A DNA stretch of 11,689 nucleotides from positions 1 through 11,689 of the forward strand of contig JAANBB010000761.1 in NCBI GenBank assembly GCA_014621425.1, given 5' to 3'. A program made the translations under genes and the position numbers. The stretch's first letter is position 1. Every line of letters starts with the position of its first letter. The notes under the pieces were generated by a model, which was not told the origin of the DNA, did not search any database, and saw only the letters and a list, made by a program, of their open reading frames with translations. This DNA is from Cylindrodendrum hubeiense (Eukaryota; Ascomycota; Sordariomycetes; Hypocreales; Nectriaceae). Positions 6,875 to 11,689 of the stretch are shown here, piece after piece.

Positions 6875-7867
6875 CTACTCTACATCCTTGTCGAAGGCCG
6901 CTGACAGCCGGCTAGGGCTCAGGCTCCGTCTCGGCGCGCCGGTCACCGGCTGTGCCGACGACCACTCTGTCATCGGGTGCTCCTTGACGACCGTCGGGAG
7001 TTCCGCATTGCCGTACACGAGGTATTGGAGACCCAGGAAAGCATCGCACGATGCTTGGAACATGCCCGAGATCTTAAATGACCAGGGGATCTCACTAGTC
7101 GCGGTGAAGAACCAGAACAGCTTCATCGAGTCGCCTCCTATCCAGCTGGCCAGGACGGATAGTCGCAGACCCTTGCAGGACCTTGAGCGCACGTTGACCA
7201 GAATCTGGGGCAGTGGGAGCGTTGCCTCAACCGCGAGTCCGATGTAGCCAATGGTATTGGAATACGTGCCATATATTCCGGGCATCTGCGAGAGAAGAAG
7301 CTCGAGCACGACGAGGGCGGCGGCGAAATACGTGATGGCTTGCCAGTATCTATCAATGCAAGTTAGCCATGAATTCCGCGATGCGACCCAACGTCCGGGG
7401 GTCATCGGGCACCCACCGCTTTGGTGACCGCCATTGCCAAAAGTTGTATGGGCGCTGGAACCCGGAATTGCTATCGTCGGCGCCGGCAAAGGGAAGCGCG
7501 GCCTCTCCCCCCTTTGAGGACGGGGGCGGGCGGTGGTCGAGGGCGACCTTGAGGAGGATGGCCTGAACAACCACCATAAGCATCGATTGAAAGAGCAAGC
7601 TCATGTCATATTGGGCATGCGGCCAGTAGAAAATCCTGCGGACAAGGTCGCGAGTCAGCCAATGTTGCTTCCAGACGGGGCGAAGCACAGGGCGAGGTCG
7701 CACCTCAGGAAGGATGCGACGAGCATGATGAGGGGGATGTCGAGAGAGAAGCCGGCGCTGCTCTTGGAGCGGTGCATGGCCAGCACTTGGTCGCTGTAAG
7801 AGATGATGGGCGATAGGATGATGAAGACGGGTGCCAAGTAGCCCGTGAGGGTCGTGATCCAACTCAT
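6875..7867 (-). CDS. PQ-loop repeat seven-helix membrane protein (Any1/PQLC1-like)
   Basis: Exons on the minus strand: 7867-7704, 7635-7417 and 7349-6875, giving 285 residues. The only in-frame ATG of the first exon is at 7867, with a purine at -3 and the family's usual N-terminus (TGYLAPVFIILSP). Predicted helices are at about 8-24, 41-59, 66-87, 129-149, 157-176, 189-208 and 219-240, matching the 3+1+3 PQ-loop/SWEET fold. The second repeat has the classic LPLPQILVNV (172-181, PQ at 175-176); the first has DQ at 26-27 in ISYSDQVLAMHRSKSSAGFS. IFYW (56-59), RPYNFWQWRSPK (near 116-127), GDSMKLFWF and QYLVYGN fit yeast Any1 (YMR010W) and animal PQLC1/SLC66A2. Any1 works in endomembranes and affects phospholipid flippase phenotypes; that location and role are inferred here. 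The tail after about 242 is hydrophilic with LSPSR. Assignment to another PQ-loop subfamily is possible. Confidence 0.88.
7350..7416 (-). other. Intron 2 of the PQ-loop gene
   Basis: 67 nt, donor GTGGGT at 7416, GCTAAC branch sequence and acceptor TTGATAG ending at 7350. Phase 2: it splits the Arg128 codon (CG|A) and joins WRSPK to RYWQAITYF, restoring the family's ...SPxxYWQ... sequence. Confidence 0.88.
7636..7703 (-). other. Intron 1 of the PQ-loop gene
   Basis: 68 nt, donor AG|GTGCGA at 7703, a GGCTGAC branch sequence and acceptor TCCGCAG ending at 7636. Phase 2: it splits the Arg55 codon (AG|G) and joins LVASFL to RIFYWP in helix 2, the expected family sequence. Confidence 0.88.
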
Positions 7868-8293
7868 CGCGGCGGCGCGGAAGCTCGAAGCGCGGGAGGG
7901 AGTGTGTTGTATATTGCGGATCGGCCGGCTACGAGGCGGAGGAGCAGCGACAGCTATCGGCAATGGCGGAAGAGGAGGGCGGACGCAGATTCGGCGGGCG
8001 ACGACGGGTACATTCGCACAGGAGGAAAACGCCAAATGGTCCAAGGGAGATTGATGGGATGCAGAATCGTTGGATGCCGGATGCGGACCGTGGCCGGATG
8101 CTGACGGTGACGCGAGAAAGGAGAATGGAGGTCAAATTTGCGGGCTTCTGGAAGAAATTACCACCATGGCGTTTGGCGCGCCCACGGCCGCTCCTTATCG
8201 TCGAGTGCCGCGTCCGTCGGGAACAAGGTTGCAGCGCTACCACGCCCAGGTACTGTCACTATGCACGGGACTACAGTGGGTGCAGCGCGCTGT

Positions 8294-8335
8294 GGCACGG
8301 GTACGGGCACAAGTACTGGTACTGGAGCTGGCACA
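8294..8335 (+). repeat. Degenerate hexanucleotide repeat (GGNACN, seven units)
   Basis: Seven consecutive 6-bp units: GGCACG, GGTACG, GGCACA, AGTACT, GGTACT, GGAGCT, GGCACA. One frame reads as alternating Gly-Thr, but no gene surrounds it, so I treat it as a decayed microsatellite about 430 bp upstream of the PQ-loop start. Confidence 0.8.
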
Positions 8336-8477
8336 GGGGCCGCCGGGGAGCCGCCTGGAAGCTAAGAGCCAGGGCCCGATCGGCAGTGACATCTGTCCAC
8401 TGTGCTGGGATACCCCCCGAGTGGCCAGTCACCATCCAGTGTCCAGGCCTTTTTTTTAGGGCCATCGTCATCATCTC

Positions 8478-8499
8478 CAGGGCATCCACAGGGCATCCA
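8478..8499 (+). repeat. 11-bp perfect tandem duplication
   Basis: CAGGGCATCCA occurs twice without a spacer. Nearby short duplications include GGTGGAC twice (about 8531-8544) and GTCAGCAC twice (about 8607-8624), so this upstream stretch is prone to small slippage duplications. Confidence 0.85.
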
Positions 8500-8640
8500 C
8501 ATCCCGCCCACGATGCCACCCAAGTCCCGGTGGACGGTGGACGGGTACCTCGGCTCTCAGCATTCCAGCACACCGACCGGAATAGAGCTCTCTGCGCCAG
8601 CTCCCGTCAGCACCTGTCAGCACTGATTCATCCCCTGTAA

Positions 8641-11145
8641 CTCACTGCGTCCGAGCAGCTGCAATTTCGGGCTCCTAGGCGAGATGCAGGCTAATGGATG
8701 GCCAGGCAGGGGTCTTCAATGGAGAGAATCTAGAATACGAGCCGAATCTAGTCAGACATCGATGTCACATTCCGGAAGATGTTCAACACAAAGCCATCGT
8801 CTTTTATCTGTCTAATGACACAACGTATCGCCCAGTAACTATGAACAAATGGACCTTACTATTCCGCATTCATTTCTCCTTCTATTCCACAAATACGGAC
8901 TTCGCAAGTGCTGCTGCGGAGAGGTTCGGAGGGGTTCGGTGACGTGTCAAGCGACTACCAAATGCACTGCCTCAACCTCTCCCGTATTAACACAGTCCAT
9001 CTACCCGTACAACACAACCAACAGCGCCATTTTTCAAGTACGCACCCACATTCCATCGCCTTGGTTAGCATCTTTAGTTTCTGAAACTGCCTCAATCAAC
9101 GCCCATGAGGTTCAGACGCTAGGGCTAGCCGTCTTTAAGTGAGACAGATCCGAGTCCGTGGTGCGTCTAGACAACCTATTCTCAGACACACAAACTTGTC
9201 TTACGCGGCCATCGACTCAGCCCCGATCCAGCTAAAGTCAATGTAAAGCATTGGCATTGTTTGGGGATAAGTGTCTCGTTGAGCGGTAAGGACAACAAAA
9301 CATCGAGAATCTAGACCTGTCTGTCTTGGACTACAGCTGTAGTGTAAGTACGGCGGAGAACCGCCACGTTGACTCCTGAGCCACTGACAACTTGGGTGGG
9401 CTTTGGAAAGCTGATATTTGGGAAGACTCGTGTTCTTGTCAGCTGTCTACAGGCAATCCACAGCCCAAACCCCGACCCTTCCCCAGTTTTGCTTCATGTT
9501 CAAGCCGCCATATTCAAGTATAAACACTGGCAACCACAACGCCCTGTCCAACCTATGCATTTATAATGTCCAGGGATATGCGCGTTGGTTATTGGAGAAA
9601 ATATCATTCCTATAGAGGTAATTGAGGAAAAGTCACCTGGGCCGACAGTGACGTTTTGTGTCATCTGGAGCTTCCGACTCTATTTCATAACACCTAGTTC
9701 TACTCACTCGATTCCCCACTGTCGCTCTCAATTCTTTGCAGCCCGGACATATGACATATGTCTATGGTGGTATGGTAAGAGATCTGTATTCAGCACCCTG
9801 GCCAATTCCCTACATTCACTCTCGGTGTCCTCGTCCAGGCACGAAACAGATATCACCACCCTAGAAGCATCAATATCTGACAGTCTTACACCCGATTGTA
9901 TTGCATTTCATCCATGTCATCCATGTTGTATCATTCATGTTATTACTTTCTCCTTCTGATGATGACACTGTGATACTAGACCTGGAGTCGCACATATAAT
10001 CCGAACCAGAGCTTTAGTTCATTATCCCATAGTCACTTCTCATACAGGGTCGATTGGGCCTTCACTATCGGGCTTAAAAATGTCCCTGGCAACTGGCAAG
10101 TCAACCCCATCCTGGCACTTGTTCTGGTTGATCGTTGCAATTGCCTTCATATGTTATTAGTGTCACAGTAACGAGAAAGGGTTCATATACTAGATATCTG
10201 GCATATGAAGCAGCGCTCCGGTACTTACATTGGCTCTATTCGCTGTTTTCGATTTCACAATTTGGAACGCTCGACAACTGGGTCAAAAGAATGTTGCGCC
10301 AATAGGTCGATTCAAGACCAGGCGTTGACATTCCCAGGCCACCGGTTCCATTATTCTTGAGGAGGAGCACGTCATGGTCATATGGGCAGTGCATTTGACC
10401 ACGTCAATATAAAGCTTCTTACTTTGTAGATGTGACTGCAGAGAGAGAGGGAGACGTATATCAGACTGTGATAAGCACCGCTGTGTACATGATCAAAACT
10501 AGTCTCCTGCCTCGCGTTCAATGACGGATGTTTCTCACTTTCTTCGGGGATGCAGTAATGAAGACTTTGGAGGGGTCTCAAGTGCTCACGAATCTCACAA
10601 GCCTTGACGGTGATCGAGGAGACAATGAATTCAGATACTGAATTTTGATTTAGGTTGGAGACATTACAGCCCAATAGCCCGCGATATATACGTGATTGTT
10701 CGCTCCTCTCTCGATTAACAACACAGTTGCTGGTATTTGAACGATGTTCCACAGCAAGCTCATGTGCCTTGTACCGTCAACTGGAAAACGTATCGATGTT
10801 CCTTTTTTCCTGTTCCGAGAGTTGTCTCAGCCATGACTCCTGGGGATATGTCGTCAGCTTCACAATTCCGGGCCGCCATCTCGCCGTTTGTACAGTTAGA
10901 TCAACAAGCACGTGGGAATGACATGTGAGTGACCTGTCACTTTCACCGTAGAACTCAGGGTCAATTTCAAATACTTTGACGGGAACCAGGCAGGCTAGTA
11001 CCAAAACACATCAACACTGCATCCCTGCGCCCGCCAATGAACCTTCCATGCACCCTCCGCGTCGAAACCACTCCAGGCTGGAGCATATGGTTACTTGCAA
11101 GGAACGTGGGATTCATACGCGGCGCAAACCAACACATATACTACC
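8641..11145. other. Gene-poor region of about 2.5 kb
   Basis: No open frame here shows family motifs, biased third positions or a splice model that extends it well; the longest (9585-9959 plus, 10378-10752 minus) are of ordinary chance length. The sequence looks lower in GC than the flanking genes. Isolated donor-like GTAAGT sites exist at 9344 (plus) and near 10226 (minus) without matching coding sequence. It may be a long promoter or intergenic region, an unannotated non-coding transcript, or a decayed insertion. I saw no tRNA B-box, LTR or terminal inverted repeats. Confidence 0.5.
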
Positions 11146-11688
11146 CTACAGTTCCACCGTTGATATCATCCGACGATATTGTCGAACGACATCATCCTGG
11201 AAACCCAAAATCCTGCCACGTAGGCAGCTCAGGCCCCATACTGGCGTGATGGAGATTGGCGAAGAGGTCCCACAAGCGACGGCCATCTGCCCTTTCCCAT
11301 CGGTATAGGCGGCTCGTCGTTCCCCATTGCCGGTGGCGGTATGCCGGACCTCTACACAATCGGAAAGCAACCCGTGGGGCCTGGTCGGCAGCTCTGGGGC
11401 GGCATAGCTAACGAGAGGCACAGTAACCGAAAGTCGTATGCTGACCCTCCACACCCCGTCCGAGAATGCCATCACAGCCAACACGACCAACACGACTAAC
11501 GCAACCAACAGCCAGCCGTGGTGTTCCCGCCCAACCAAGGTAGGATCCCGACGGGAACGACTTGGCCCCTGGGTCGGAGACTCGGAATGCTCACCATCCG
11601 TCTGGTGGTGGTCGGTTAAAGCGGACTTGCGGCGAGACTCTCGGCCACGATGGGCTGAATTCTTGCCCACACCGGCATAGGGTAGGGA
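11146..11688 (-). CDS. Weak partial open frame with one predicted membrane helix
   Basis: An open frame enters from beyond the right edge and ends at a TAG at 11146 (180 codons). No ATG lies before the hydrophobic stretch, so a start would have to be outside the window. Residues near 11520-11460 read GWLLVALVVLVVLAVMAF, a good single membrane helix, after about 50 polar residues rich in Arg, Ser and His; this order would suit a type II membrane protein. Against this, the helix is encoded by a repetitive tract (CAACACGAC-like on the plus strand), third-position bias is weak, and the C-terminal half has no recognisable features. Splicing could remove part of it. I do not recognise a family. Confidence 0.25.
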   Translation of the reverse strand, partial: SLPYAGVGKNSAHRGRESRRKSALTDHHQTDGEHSESPTQGPSRSRRDPTLVGREHHGWLLVALVVLVVLAVMAFSDGVWRVSIRLSVTVPLVSYAAPELPTRPHGLLSDCVEVRHTATGNGERRAAYTDGKGQMAVACGTSSPISITPVWGLSCLRGRILGFQDDVVRQYRRMISTVEL

Positions 11689-11689
11689 G

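Larger units (their letters stand above)
7868..8640 (-). promoter_or_regulatory. Upstream region of the PQ-loop gene
   Basis: A GC-rich stretch directly upstream of the start codon. The coding frame stays open upstream for about 60 codons but contains no ATG, only TTG. A TATACAA-like sequence (7913-7907, minus strand) is about 40 nt from the ATG, too close to be a convincing TATA box. Short tandem repeats are listed separately. Overlapping open frames on both strands here look like by-products of high GC. Confidence 0.4.

Noticed and set aside
7868..8044. N-terminal extension of the PQ-loop protein by about 59 residues
   Set aside because: The frame is open, but its start would be TTG; the first ATG is at 7867 and the family's conserved sequence begins directly after it.
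7963..8640. 225-codon plus-strand open frame upstream of the PQ-loop gene
   Set aside because: It overlaps other open frames of similar length in GC-rich, repeat-containing DNA, is Arg/Trp/His-rich without domain features, and has no supporting splice or start context.
10378..10752. 124-codon minus-strand open frame (and 9585-9959 plus)
   Set aside because: Length is within chance expectation for lower-GC DNA, composition is not protein-like, and no domain or splice model supports it.

Overview
The window looks like euchromatic DNA of a filamentous ascomycete (Pezizomycotina, most likely a Sordariomycete; I cannot name the species). The grounds are GC-ending codons in the long open gene, short spliceosomal introns (67-172 nt) with GTAAGN/GTGNGN donors, CTAAC/CTGAC-type branch points and CAG/TAG acceptors, Kozak-type starts (CCACCATGG), pyrimidine-rich leaders, and no bacterial operon features. 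Residue-level family assignments are from memory of the families; no database search was run.

Layout. (1) 1-536: promoter of the first gene, with two CACGTG E-boxes and a TATA box. (2) 537-2564, plus strand: an intronless gene for methylenetetrahydrofolate reductase of the yeast Met12 type; its stop codon opens a pentanucleotide ladder with a stop every 5 bp. (3) 2565-3372: shared 3' flank between convergent genes. (4) 3373-4581, minus strand: a three-exon gene for a 321-residue protein with two Myb/HTH-like modules, four TPS[K/R] motifs and acidic patches, function unknown, preceded by a long pyrimidine-rich leader with a convincing 5'-UTR intron (4610-4781). (5) About 5481-6874: intergenic, with simple repeats, a perfect 12-bp inverted repeat and an 8-bp tandem repeat. 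(6) 6875-7867, minus strand: a three-exon gene for a 285-residue, seven-helix PQ-loop membrane protein related to yeast Any1 and animal PQLC1/SLC66A2. (7) 7868-8640: GC-rich upstream region with short tandem repeats. (8) 8641-11145: about 2.5 kb with no gene I can support, lower in GC, with a local cluster of CATATG hexamers. (9) 11146-11688, minus strand: a weak open frame running off the window, with one predicted membrane helix.

The three supported genes look like unrelated housekeeping or regulatory genes, not a cluster acting together: one serves one-carbon/methionine metabolism, one is probably nuclear, one is probably in endomembranes. I see no transposase, CRISPR array, phage, toxin or biosynthetic cluster, and no clear undescribed multi-gene system. 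The most interesting observation is in the Myb-like gene: its two coding introns are both phase 1 and fall at the same position in its two HTH repeats, as expected if the repeats arose by intron-exon duplication.
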